From Duganella sp. Leaf126 (GTDB lineage: Bacteria > Pseudomonadota > Gammaproteobacteria > Burkholderiales > Burkholderiaceae_D): a stretch of DNA of 64,000 nucleotides. The stretch lies in contig NZ_LMNW01000023.1 in NCBI RefSeq assembly GCF_001423125.1, forward strand, positions 1,199 through 65,198. The letters are read 5' to 3'. Positions 8,149 to 20,100 of this stretch are shown here, piece by piece (the stretch's first letter is position 1; each line of letters starts with the position of its first letter). The position numbers and the translations under genes were made by a program. The notes under the pieces are model-generated. The model worked only from the letters and a program-made list of their open reading frames with translations, was not told the DNA's origin and searched no databases.

Positions 8149-11100
8149 GCGCTTGCACCCGGCAGCGCCGCCTGCAACTGGCGCCATAGCGCGGGTGCAT
8201 GAATGATGTCGAGGTGGCTGGCCCCGCCGATCACCTGTTCGCCGGCCACGCGCGTAAAATGTGCCCGGCTGTCGAACAGCGCCACGCCCGCATCGGCTGT
8301 CTGTTGGGCTACCCATACCCGGGCGGTGGCGTCCGCAACGCCGGCCCGGTGGCGACGCACCATCAGCGCATGGCTGGCGATACTCCATGCCAGATATTCC
8401 TGACAATGAACGGCGTCGCCGTCGAGCGGCAGCGCTGCAGGATCTGGCTGTTCATGCACGAACCACGCCCATTCGTCGGCGCTCATGCGGGCAAACAGCT
8501 GCTTCCAGCGCTGTTGCATGGACGAGCGTGGCAACCACTCCTCAAGCAGCGCCCGTGCGCGCACGGGGTCGAGGTCCGGTGCGACGGCGGCGCTGCGGTC
8601 GAACTGCCCCAGCACCGGATCGATCATGGCGACCAGCCGCACCGTTACCCGGCCTTGCAACTGGCGCGCCGTTTCCTGGGCCAGCACGGCGCCCAGCGAC
8701 CAGCCCAGCAGCGAGCATTCGCCACCGGGCGTATTCTCTTCGATGACGCGGGCATAGCCCGCAGCCAGCTGCTGCACCGTGGTCTGCTCCCACCGTTCGC
8801 GCCCCAATGCATGGCTGATGAAGCCATGCACGGGCTGGCGCGGCCCCAGCGCCTGCGCCAGCGCCTGGAATTCGAAGGCGTTGACCAGCAAGCCAGGGCA
8901 GCAGAACAGCGGCGGCAAGTCGCCGGTGGCGCGCAGACTGTGCCAGGCCTCGCCGATGCTGGCGCCAGCCGCGCTGGCAGCAAAGCGGGCAGCCAGCAGG
9001 CGCGGCGTCGGACAGCTCATCAGATCGGCCAGCGACAGCGCCTGCGCGTCCTGCGTGTACAGCGCCCGCAGCATCTGGTTGACCTGCACCACGCAGCGGA
9101 TGGCCAGCAGCGAGTGTCCGCCCAGGGCAAAGAAGTTGTCGTCGCGGCCCACGCGCGGTACCTGCAGCAGCGTGCACCAGATGGCGGCCAGCGCCTGTTC
9201 CAGTTCGCCCTGCGGCGCCACGTGATCGCTGTCGCTGCCATCCTGGTCGGGCGAGACCGGCGCAGGCAGTGCACTGCGTTCGACCTTGCCGGCAGGGCTC
9301 AGCGGCAAGCGCGCCAGTGCGACGATGGTCGCAGGCTGCATGTAGTCGGGCAGCACGGCCGCCAGCGCTTGGCGCAACTCGTCCACCTGGGCGGCCTCGC
9401 GCTGCGGGCTGATATAGGCCACCAGCCGCAGCCCGGCGCTGCCCGGCTGCGCCACCACCACCGCTTCGCGCACACCCGGCTGCGCCAGCAGCTGCGCTTC
9501 GATCTCACCGAGCTCCACGCGGAAGCCGCGGATCTTGACCTGGTGGTCGATCCGGCCCAGGTAATCGAGCTGGCCGTCACGCCAGCGGACTAGATCGCCC
9601 GTGCGGTAGCGGCGGGCGCCGGGCGCGCCGTGCGGATCGGGCACAAAACGCTCGGCGGTCAGGCCTGGCCGGCCCAGATAGCCGCGCGCCAGCAGCGCGC
9701 CGCCGATGCACAACTCACCGGCCGCACCGGCCGGCGTCAATGCCAGGCCGGCATCGACCACCTGCAGGGCGCGCCCCGGCAACGGCGTACCGATCGGCAT
9801 CTGGGACGGAGCTGTCGGCGATCGGGCAGCGGCTGCGCTTGCGGCCTCTGCTGCCTCTGATGCCTCTGATGCTCCTGTTGCTCCTAAAGATCCTACTGAT
9901 CCTGCTGCTCCTGCTGCTCCTGCTGCTCCTGCTGCTCCTGCTGCTCCTGCTGCTCCTGCTGCTCCTGCTGTTTCCGCTGCTGCTTCGGCTTCCTCTGCCA
10001 CACCCTCTACCCCTTCTGCCGCTGCAGCCTCCGGTGCCTGCAAATCCCGCGGCGACCCCGCGCGCGACGAAACCGGCGGAAGCATCGGCACGATATACGG
10101 TGCGCAGTCCAGCGTGGTGGCCGTCACCGTCGCTTCGGTCGGACCGTAGGTGTTGAGCAGGCGGATGTGCGTCATGCCGGCCTGGCGCCACGCCTGCAGC
10201 GCTTCGGGCGGCATCGCTTCGCCACCGGCGTGTACCTGGCGCAGCACGCCGTAATCGCGCGGACCGCGGCCGGCAAAGTCCTGCGCCAGCAGCGACCAGT
10301 AGGCGGTCGTCAGGTCAGCCACCGTGATCCGGTAGCGCTGCAGCGCCTGATAAAACGTTTCGCTGTCCCATAAGTCGGGGCCGCGCAACACCAACGCGGC
10401 GCCGACGCACAACGTGGGCCAGGTCTGCTCGACGAAGCCGTCGAAATTGAGGGTCGAGAACTGCAGCATGCGGTCCTGCGCCGTCAGCCCGAAGAAACCG
10501 ACCGAGACCTGCACATGGCGGGACAAAGCCTGGTGGGCGATGCCCACGCCCTTCGGCTTGCCGGTCGAACCCGACGTGTAGATCACATAGGCCAGGTGCT
10601 GGCTCAGCGTCTGCACGGCCGGATCGTGCTCGCGCGCGGACGGTTGCTCCGCCAGTTGCACGGCCACCGTCTGCGGCAGCGCCGGCAGCAGCGGCAGCAC
10701 GGCGCCCTGCGTCAGCAGCAGCGTCATGCCGCTGTCGGCAATCATGTGCGCCAGGCGCTCGGCCGGATAGCCGGGGTCGAGCGGCACGTAGGCGGCGCCG
10801 GTCTTGAGGATGGCCAGCAGGCCGACGATCATGTCGATTGAGCGCTCGACCGCGATGCCGATGCGCACCTCAGGCGCGGCACCGCGCGCGATCAGCGCAT
10901 GGGCCAGGCGGTTGGCGCGCAGGTTGAGGGCGCGGTACGTGAGCGTCTGTTCGCCGTGCACGAGTGCCGTGGCATCCGGGCGCAATGCCGCCTGCAGCCC
11001 GAACTGCGCCTGCACCGGCAAATCGTTCCACGGACCACCGGGATGGGCGCCCGCCTGCAGCAAGGCTGCCGTCTGCGATGCAGCAAGCAGCGGCAGAGCG

Positions 11101-14100
11101 CCAAGGCGAGCCTCGCCACTATGCGCCATCGCCTGGATCAGGGCACCCAGCTGATCGAGTATCCGCTGCGCGGTCGCGCCATCGAAGCTGGCGCGGTCGT
11201 AATCGGCGTGCAGCGACAGACCATCGTTCTGGGTCACCGCCAGGGTCCACGGATAATTGGTTTCTTCGCGCTTGCCGACCATGGTAAAGCGCAGGGTATC
11301 GGCTTCGGCGGCGCGCAGCGCGGCATCGACCGGATAATTCTCAAACACGATGATGCTGTCGAACAGGGCGACCCCGCCCTGCCCCGCCCAGCGCTGCACC
11401 TCGTACAGCGGCGTGTGCTCGAATTCGCGCCCGGCCAGGTTTTGCGCCTGCAGCGCACGCAGCCAGGGACCGACCGCCATGCCGGCGGCCGGTGCGGCCA
11501 CCACCGGCAAGGTGTTGATGAACATGCCGAGCAGCTGGTCCGCGCCCGGCACGCCGGCAGGACGGCCTGCCACGGTGGCGCCAAACGCCACGCAGGCCTG
11601 GCCCGTATAGCGCTGTAGCAGCAACAGCCACGCGCCCTGCACTAGCGTGTTGATGGTCACGCGTTCGCGCCGCGCAAAGGCGGCCAGATGGCTGACAGTG
11701 CCGGCCGCCAGGCGCAGACCGACGCTGCCCTGGCCGGCAGCGCCGGCTGCCGCCGGCGCAGGCAAAACCAGCGAGAGCCGGGTCGGCGTCGTCAGCGGCG
11801 CCAGCTGGGCGCGCCAGAAAGCCTCGGCAGCAGCACCATCCTGCCGCTGCAGCCAGCCGATGTAATCGCGGTAGCGTCCTGCCGATGCTACGCCAGGCAA
11901 CGGCGCACCGGGACCGGCGTGGTAATGGCGCAGGATGTCGCCCATCAGGCGCGAGGTGCTCCAGCCATCGAGCAGCAAGTGGTGGTTGGTCCAGACCAGG
12001 CGGTGACGGTCGGCGCTGGTGCGGATCAGGGTCAGGCGCTGCAGCGGCGGCCGCGCGAGGTCGAAGCCGCGCGCCAGGTCGTCGGCGGCAAATGCCGCCA
12101 GAGCGATATCCAGATCGTCGCGGCCGCGCCAGTCGAGCAATGCCACGTCGCCGGCGCCATGCCGGCTCACCCACTGCAGCGGCGCCTGCGCGCCCGCCAC
12201 GAAGCCGGTACGCAGGATATCGTGACCGGCTGCCGCAGCGCGCCAGGCGCCCGCAAACCGCTGCGCATCGAGACCATCGATGTCGACACATAACTGATTG
12301 AGATACGCACTGCCCTGCGGCGTGTGCAGGCTGTGGAACAGCATACCCGCCTGCATCGGCGACAACGGGTACAGGTCGGCCACGTCGCCAGGTGGCAGTC
12401 CGAGGGCGTCGAGCTGCACCTGGTCGAGCGCGACCAGCGGGAAATCGGACGGCGTGACGCCCTGCTCACCGCTGCAGCAATGGGCAACCAGCGCCGCCAG
12501 TTCGCGGCCGAAATCGTCCACCAGCGTAGCGATCATGGCGCCGTCATGGCGCGAACGGCTGTAGCTGAATGTCATTTTCAGCCTGCCGTCGAATACCTGG
12601 CCGTTGATCGCCAGTTCGTGGGCCAGCGGTGCGTCCGGGTCCTGGGCGTCGCCGCTCGCTTCGGTCGCCGGGCGCCACTGGCCATCGTCCTCGAAGCTGC
12701 CGTCGAACTGGCCCAGATAGTTGAACACCACCGTCGGCGACGGCAGCGCCGCCAGCGCCAGCCGGTCTTCTCCCCGCCCCAGGTAGCGCAGCAGGCCGTA
12801 GCCGATGCCGCGCCCGGGAATCTCGCGCAGCTCCTGCTTGACCCGTTTCAGCGCCGCGCCGAGGCTTCCGTGCGGCCGCAGTCGTACCGGGTAGGTGCTG
12901 GTGAACCAGCCCACGGTGCGGCTCAGATCGATGTCGTCGAACAGGTCTTCGCGGCCATGACCTTCGAGCTCGATCAGGAAGCTGTGCTGGCCAGTATAGC
13001 GGCACAGGGCGCGGCCCAGTGCGGTCAGCAGCAGGTCATTGACCTGGGTACGGTAGGCAGCCGGTGCCTGCTTGAGCAGCCGCTGCGTGACATCGCGTTC
13101 GAGATGCAGCACCGCGCTGGCGGCGTCGCGGCCACTGGCGGCACCGGACGGATCGGCCAATGGCAGCACCGCCGGTGTGTGCGCCAGCGCCAGCCAATAC
13201 GGCAACTGTCCGCGTAACGTCTCGCTCACCGCGTAGGCCTGCAGCCGCTGCGACCAGGTCTGCAGCGAAGTGCCGGCCGGCGCCAGGCGCAGCGGCGCAC
13301 CGGCCACACCCTGGCGGCACAGCACATCGAGGTCCTGCAGCAGGATGCGCCACGACACGCCATCGACCACCAGGTGGTGCACGACCAGCAGCAGGCGCTG
13401 GCTGCCGTCCGCCATGGCGATCAGCACCGCGCGCAGCAGCTCGCCGCGCGCCAGATCGAGGCTGCGCTGGGCCTGCTGGCACAGCTGCTCGACACCGGCT
13501 GCGTCAGTGGCGCTGCGCTGCCACAGTAGCGGCGCGGCACTGCGCGCACCATGGCGCTGGGTCCAGCCACCGGCGCCGTGCTCGAAGCGCAGGCTCAGCG
13601 CCGGGTGGACGCGCACCAGTACCGCGAGCGCGGCAGCGACGATGTCGGTGGTGACCTCACTGTCGGCGCGCAGCAGCACCGACTGGTTGAAGTGCTGCGG
13701 CTTGGCCAGGCCCGCGTCGAAAAAAGCGGCCTGGATCGGCAGCAGCGGTACCATACCCTGCGGTGTATCGGATCCACCGGCGGGCGGCGACGGCGTCACG
13801 GCGACCGGCTGCATCAGCGGCGCCAGCGCCGCCACGGTCTGGAACTCGAACAGCTGGCGCGGCGTGATGATGGCGCCGGCCTGGCGCACGCGCGCCACGA
13901 TCTGCAGGCTGAGGATGGAATCTCCACCCAGCTCGAAGAAATTGTCGTCGCGGCCGAGCGCCGCCACGCCCAGCACCTCGCACCAGACGCGGGCCAGCAG
14001 CTGTTCGGCTGCACCCTGCGGCGCAGCGTCGCCGCTGTCGGCCGGCGCCAGCAGCGCGGGCGCGGGCAAGGCGGCGCGATCGACCTTGCCATTGGCGTTC

Positions 14101-17100
14101 AGCGGCAGGCTGGCCAGCGGCACGATCACGGCAGGCACCATGTAATCGGGCAGCTGCTGCGCCAGCGCCTGTTTCAAGGCTGCCGGTTGCAGGCCGGCCG
14201 GTGCCACGTAGGCCACCAGCCGCAGATTGCCGTGAGGACCCGCCTGCGCCACGGCCACCGCTGCCGCCACGCCATCCTGCGCCAGCAATTGCGCCTCGAC
14301 TTCGCCAAGCTCGATCCGGAAACCGCGGATCTTGACCTGGTGGTCGATGCGCCCCAGGTATTCGAGCTCGCCATCGGCTTGCCAGCGCACCAGGTCACCA
14401 GTGCGGTACAGGCGCCCGCCGGCGCCGTCGAACGGATCGGGAATGAAGCGGTCCGCCGTCAGCGCCGGGCGGTCGAGGTAACCGCGCGCCAGCCCTGCGC
14501 CGCCCAGGTACAGCTCACCGGGCACGCCGGGCAGGGCCGGGTTCAGACAGTCGTCGAGCACCCAGGCGCTGCGCGCGCCGACCGGGCGACCGATCGGCGC
14601 ATACGCGCTGGCGCAGCCGGCATCGGCGTTCACCTTCCACACCATCGGCGTGACCACCGCTTCCGTGGGACCGTAGCCATTGATCAGGAAGCGCGGCTTG
14701 AGCGCGGCGCACACGAGGTCGAACCCGGCTTGCGGCATCGCTTCGCCGCCGAACGAATACAGCTCCACGGGCGTAATCGGGCCGCTGGCGTCATGGCCCG
14801 CCCACTCGGCCAGTTGCCTCAGGTAGGCCGGCGGGAAGCCGGCATTGGTGATGCGCTGCGCGCGCAGCGCCGCATAGGTCTGCTCGGGCGTCCACAGGCT
14901 GGCGTCGCGCAGCACCAGGGCGCCGCCCGCGCACAGCGTGGTCAGCCAGCGCTCGTGGGCGCCGTCGAAAGCGAACGACAGGAAGTGCAGTTCGCGCGAC
15001 TGCGGTCCCATTTCGTACAATCCGGCCGTGACGACGCAATGCATGTCGAGCGGGCCGTGGGCTACCGCCACGCCTTTCGGCTGGCCGGTGGAACCGGACG
15101 TGTAGATCAGGTAGGCCAGGTTGTGAGGATGCGGCGTGGCCCGTGCGCCGTTTGCCGGCGTCGCGGCCAGCACGCTGTCGGCAGCCTGATCGATCAACAG
15201 CACCGGCAGGCCGTCCAGGTCCGGCAGGCGCAGCAGTACGCTGCTGCTGCTGACCAGCAGCCGCATGCCGCTGTCGGCAATCATGTAGGCCAGCCGCGGC
15301 CGCGGGTAGTCGGGGTCGAGCGGCACGTAGGCAGCGCCGGCCTTCAGCACGGCCAGCAGCGCCACGATGGTCTCGATCGAGCGTTCGAGCGCGACGCCCA
15401 CGCGCTGTTCCGCGCCGACGCCCAGGTGCTGCAACTGGGCGGCGACGGCATTGGCGCGCCGTTCCAGTTCGCCGTACGACATGGTCACCTCGCCCAGCAC
15501 CACGGCCGCGGCATCCGGGGTGCGCTGCGCGTGGCGAGCGATGCGCAGGTGCACACCCACATACGGCACCGCCGGTGCATCGCTGTGCGCCAGTGCGCGC
15601 AGGCGCGCGTTCGCGGCCGGCCCGCCGGGCGACAGTGCGCCCAGCCGTTGCGACGGACCGGCGCTCATTGCCCGCAGCAGCGACAGCAGGCCGTCGGCGA
15701 TGACGGTCACGCCGGCGGTGTCGAAGCTGGCGCGGTCATAGCCGAAATGCAGACCCGGCGCCTCATGCTGGACCACGGCCAGCGTCAGCGGATAGCTGGT
15801 CTGCTCGCGCCGCTCGATGGCGCTGAAGGCCAGGCCGTCGGGCGCAGCTTGCGTGAGCGCCTCGTCCACCGGATAGTTCTCGAACACCACCAGCGTGTCG
15901 AACAATCCGCCTGCGCCATGGCCGGCCCAGCGCTGCACGTCCACCAGCGGCGTATGTTCATGCTCGCGCGAGGACAGGCTCTGGGCCTGCACCTCGGCCA
16001 GCCAGGCGGCCACGGTCAGCTCGGGACGCGGCGTGGCGATCACCGGCAAGGTGTTGATGAACAGGCCCAGCAGATGTTGGGCGCCCGCCAGATCGCCGGG
16101 ACGACCGGCAACGGTGGCGCCGAAAGCGACCGTGCGCTGGCCGGTCAGGCGCTGCAGCAGCACCGCCCATGCCGCCTGCACGACGGTATTGACCGTCACG
16201 CGGTGGCGCCGCGCGAACGCCGCCAGCGCCACGCTCTCGGGCGGCGTCAGCGCCACCGCCAGTTCGGCGTGGCCGGCCGGCGCGACTGGTCCGTCCGCCC
16301 GCGCCAGCAGGCCGGCCAGGCGGGTGGGCGCATCGAGCGGCGCAACCAGTGCGCGCCAATGTGCTTCGCTGGCGGCGCTGTCCTGACACTGCAGCCAGGC
16401 GATGTAATCGCGATAGCGTCCACCGTGGACATCGAGCGTCTGCCCGCCGTAATGACGCAGCAGTTCGCCCATCAGGCGCGAAGTGCTCCAGCCGTCGAGC
16501 AGCAGGTGATGACTGGTCCAGATGAAGTGGTGGCGGTGGACTCCCGTGCGCACCAGGTGCAGGCGCTGCAGCGGCGCCTGGTCGAGTGCAAAGCCCCGGG
16601 CCATGTCGGCCGCGGCCAGCGCGTCGAGGTCGGCCTGGATATCGTCGCGGCTGCGCCAGTCCTGCTCGGCCAGTTCCACGCCGCCGTCACGATCGACCCA
16701 TTGCAGCGGCGGCGTGGCCTGCGCCAGGAAGGCCGTACGCAAGATGTCGTGGCGTGCGACCACCGCCTGCCAGGCAGCGGCGAAGCGGGACGGATCGAGG
16801 CCGTCGATATCGACCCGCAGCTGGTTCAGATAGGCGCCGCCCTGCGGCGCATACACGCTGTGGAACAGCATGCCGGCCTGCATCGGCGACAGCGGATACA
16901 GGTCCGCCACCCGCTGCAGCGGCAGGGCAAGCGCATCGAGCCTCGCCTGGTCCAGCCCCGCCAGCGGAAAATCCGACGGCGTAGCGCCTTCCGCGCCGCT
17001 GCAGCAATGGCCGATCAGCGCGCACAGCTCGGCGCGGTAGTCGTCCATCAATGCCGCCAGCGCGGCAGCGTCGTGGCGCGCGGCGCTGTAGCTCAGCGTC

Positions 17101-20100
17101 AGCTTCAGCATGCCGTCCAGTACCTGGCCATTGATCGCCAGCTCGTGGCCCAGAGGCGCATCGTCGTCCTGGGTGGCGCCGCCCGATTCCCGCGCCGGCT
17201 GCCACAGGCCTTGCGGGTCGAAATTGCCGTCGAACTGGCCCAGGTAGTTGAAGATGACCGCCGCCGGCGGCAACGCGGCCAGCGCCCGGCGGTCATCCGC
17301 CTCGCCCAGGTAGCGCAGCAAACCGTAGCCGATGCCGCGGGCGGGGATGTCGCGCAGCGACTGCTTGACGCGTTTGAGCGCAGCACCCGGTTCTCCGAGC
17401 GGCGCCAGGCGCACCGGGTAGATGCTGGTGAACCAGCCGACGGTGCGGCCGATATCGAGGTCGTCGAACAGGTCTTCGCGCCCATGGCCCTCCACGTCCA
17501 CCAGCACTTCGTCGCGGCCGGTGTGGCGGCACAGCGCCCGCCCCAGCGCGGTCAGCAGCAGGTCGTTGACCTGGGTGCGGTACGCGGCCGGCGCTTGCTT
17601 GAGCAGACGGCGGGTAGCGTCCCGATCGAGGGTCAGGCTGACGCTGCGCTCGTGACGCGTGGTGTTCGGCGCCTGCGGCTGCGCGCAAGCGATGGCGGCC
17701 GGCGCCTGCGCCACCGCCAGCCAGTATGGCAATTCGGCGCGCACCGCCGCGCTGCGTGCATGCTGGTGCAAGCGCGCAGCCCAGGCCTGCACACTGGCGC
17801 CGGGCGGCGGCAAGGCGGCAGCGGCGCCCGACAACGCGGCCCGGTAGGCCGTGTCCAGGTCTTCCAGCAGCACGCGCCACGACACCCCGTCGACCGCCAG
17901 ATGATGAACGACCAGGAACAGCCGCGTGCTGCCATCGGCCACGGTAATCGATTCCGCCCGCAGCAGCCGACCCTGCGCCAGGTCGAGGCTGCGCTGCGCC
18001 GCGCGGCACAGCGCCTCCACCTCGCTGCTGTCGCGTGCGACGCTCTGCCACAGCAGCTGGGCAGGCGCCGGCCCGTCAAGCTGGCGCCAGGCGCCGTCCG
18101 TCGTCTGCGCGTCTTGCGCGTATTGCGCGCTCAACGCACGGTGATGCGCGACCACCGTCTGCAGCGCTAGCGCCAGCGCTGCCGCATCGAGCGGCTGGCG
18201 CGGGTGCAGCAGCACCGACTGGTTCCAGTGGTGTCGTTGCGGAATCTGCGTGGCGAAGAACGCATGCTGGATCGGCAGTAACGGCACGTCGCCGCCGGCG
18301 TCCGACAGCACCTGGCCGCAAGGGGGGGTGACGCCCGCTATCGGTTGCGCCACCGGTGCCAGCGCAGCGATGGTCTGGCGCTCGAACAGCTGCTTGGGGG
18401 TGAGTTTCCAGCCAGCCTGCCGCGCCCGCGCCACGATTTGCAGGCTGAGGATCGAGTCGCCGCCCAGTTCGAAGAAATTGTCGTCGCGCCCCACTTGCGC
18501 CAGCCCCAGTACCTCGCACCACACGCTGGCCAGCATGGTCTCGACCTCGCCCTGGACCGGCACGTGGGTGTCGGCGTCGACGTTGAATTGGGCCGGGGGC
18601 AAGGCCTTGCGATCGAGCTTGCCATTGGCGTTGACGGGCAACCGGGCCATGGCGACGAAAGCCGACGGCACCATGTAATCGGGCAGGCAGTCTGCCAGCG
18701 CACTGCGCAGCGCGGCCGGCGCCAGCGTCATCGGCGTCTCCGAAGTCACCGGACTCACATACGCAACCAGCCGCAGTCCTTGCTGACCCGGCTGCGGCTG
18801 CGCCACCACCACCGCTTCCGCCACCCCGGGCTGGCGCAGCAGTGCCGACTCGATTTCGCCGAGTTCCACGCGCAGACCCCGGATCTTGATCTGGTGGTCG
18901 AGCCGGCCCAGGTATTCGAGCGCGCCATCGCTGCGCCAGCGTACCAGGTCGCCGGTACGGTACAGGCGCGCGCCGTGGCCGTCGAACGGATCGGGTACGA
19001 AGCGCTCCGCGCTCAGCCCCGGGCGGTGCAGATAACCGCGCGCCAGGCCGGCGCCGCCCAGGTACAGCTCTCCCGCCACGCCGGCAGGTGCCAGGTTCAG
19101 GCTGTCGTCGAGCACATAGGTATGGAGGTTGGCGATCGGCCGCCCGATCGGCACCACCGCATCGCCGGCGCGGCAATCCCACTCGGTGACATCGATCGCT
19201 GCCTCGGTCGGACCGTACAGGTTGTGCAAGGCGATGTGCGGCAGGCTGGCCAGCGCGCGGTCCTGCAAGTCCGGCGGCAGTGCTTCGCCGCTGCAGATCA
19301 CGCGCCGCAGGCTGGCGCAGGATCCGGCATCGCCGCCGGTGCTGGCGATACCGGACACGAACGCCTGCAGCATCGCGGGCACGAAGTGGATGGTGGTGAC
19401 GGCATGGCGTTCTATCAGCGCCGCCAGTGCCTCCGGATCGCGGTGCTCGCCCGGACCTGCCACGGCCAGACGCGCACCGTACATCAGCGGCCAGAAAAAT
19501 TCCCATACCGAGACGTCGAAACTGAACGGCGTTTTCTGCAGCACGGTATCGTCGGCGCCGAGGCGGTACGCCTGTTGCATCCACACCAGTCGGTTGTACA
19601 ACGCGCTATGGCGGTTGGCCGCACCCTTGGGGCGTCCGGTGGACCCCGAGGTATAGATGACATAGGCCAGGTTTTCACCGGCAAGCGGTATCTGCGGATT
19701 GGCGGCCGTCGCGTCGCCTGTCGCTGTAGAGTCGCCTGTGCCTGTGGAATCGCCCGTCCCTGCCTGGTCCGGCATCTGGTCGAGCATCAGCAGCGGCGGC
19801 AGGCTGGCCGGCAGCGCCGCCAGCACCGGCGCATGCGTGAGCAGCAGCGCCACTGCGCTGTCGTCGAGCATGTAGGCAATGCGGTCGGCCGGGTACTCGG
19901 GATCGATCGGCACGTACGCGCCCCCCGATTTGAGTACTGCCAGCAACCCCACCACCATCTCGACCGACCGTTGCAGCGCCAGACCGACCCGCACCTCGGG
20001 GCCTACGCCCTCGGCGATCAGCCGGTGGGCCAACCGGTTGGCGCGGATATTGAGCGTTTCATAGGTCAGCACCCGATCGCCGAACAGCAGCGCCACTGCC

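Noticed and set aside
7811..8200. 130-residue N-terminal extension of the PepSY protein
   Set aside because: It overlaps the small membrane protein gene and the NRPS stop, is Arg/Gly-rich and lacks the family start; the ATG at 7808-7810 has a good ribosome binding site.
9740..10156. Leu-rich + strand ORF that looks like a membrane protein
   Set aside because: The poly-Leu run is just the antisense reading of the 9-bp Ala-Ala-Gly repeat inside the NRPS A domain.
13551..18170. Open + strand frame of 1539 codons antisense to the giant NRPS
   Set aside because: It mirrors the NRPS coding frame in very GC-rich DNA, gives His/Arg/Gln-rich translation with no domain, and has no ribosome binding site.
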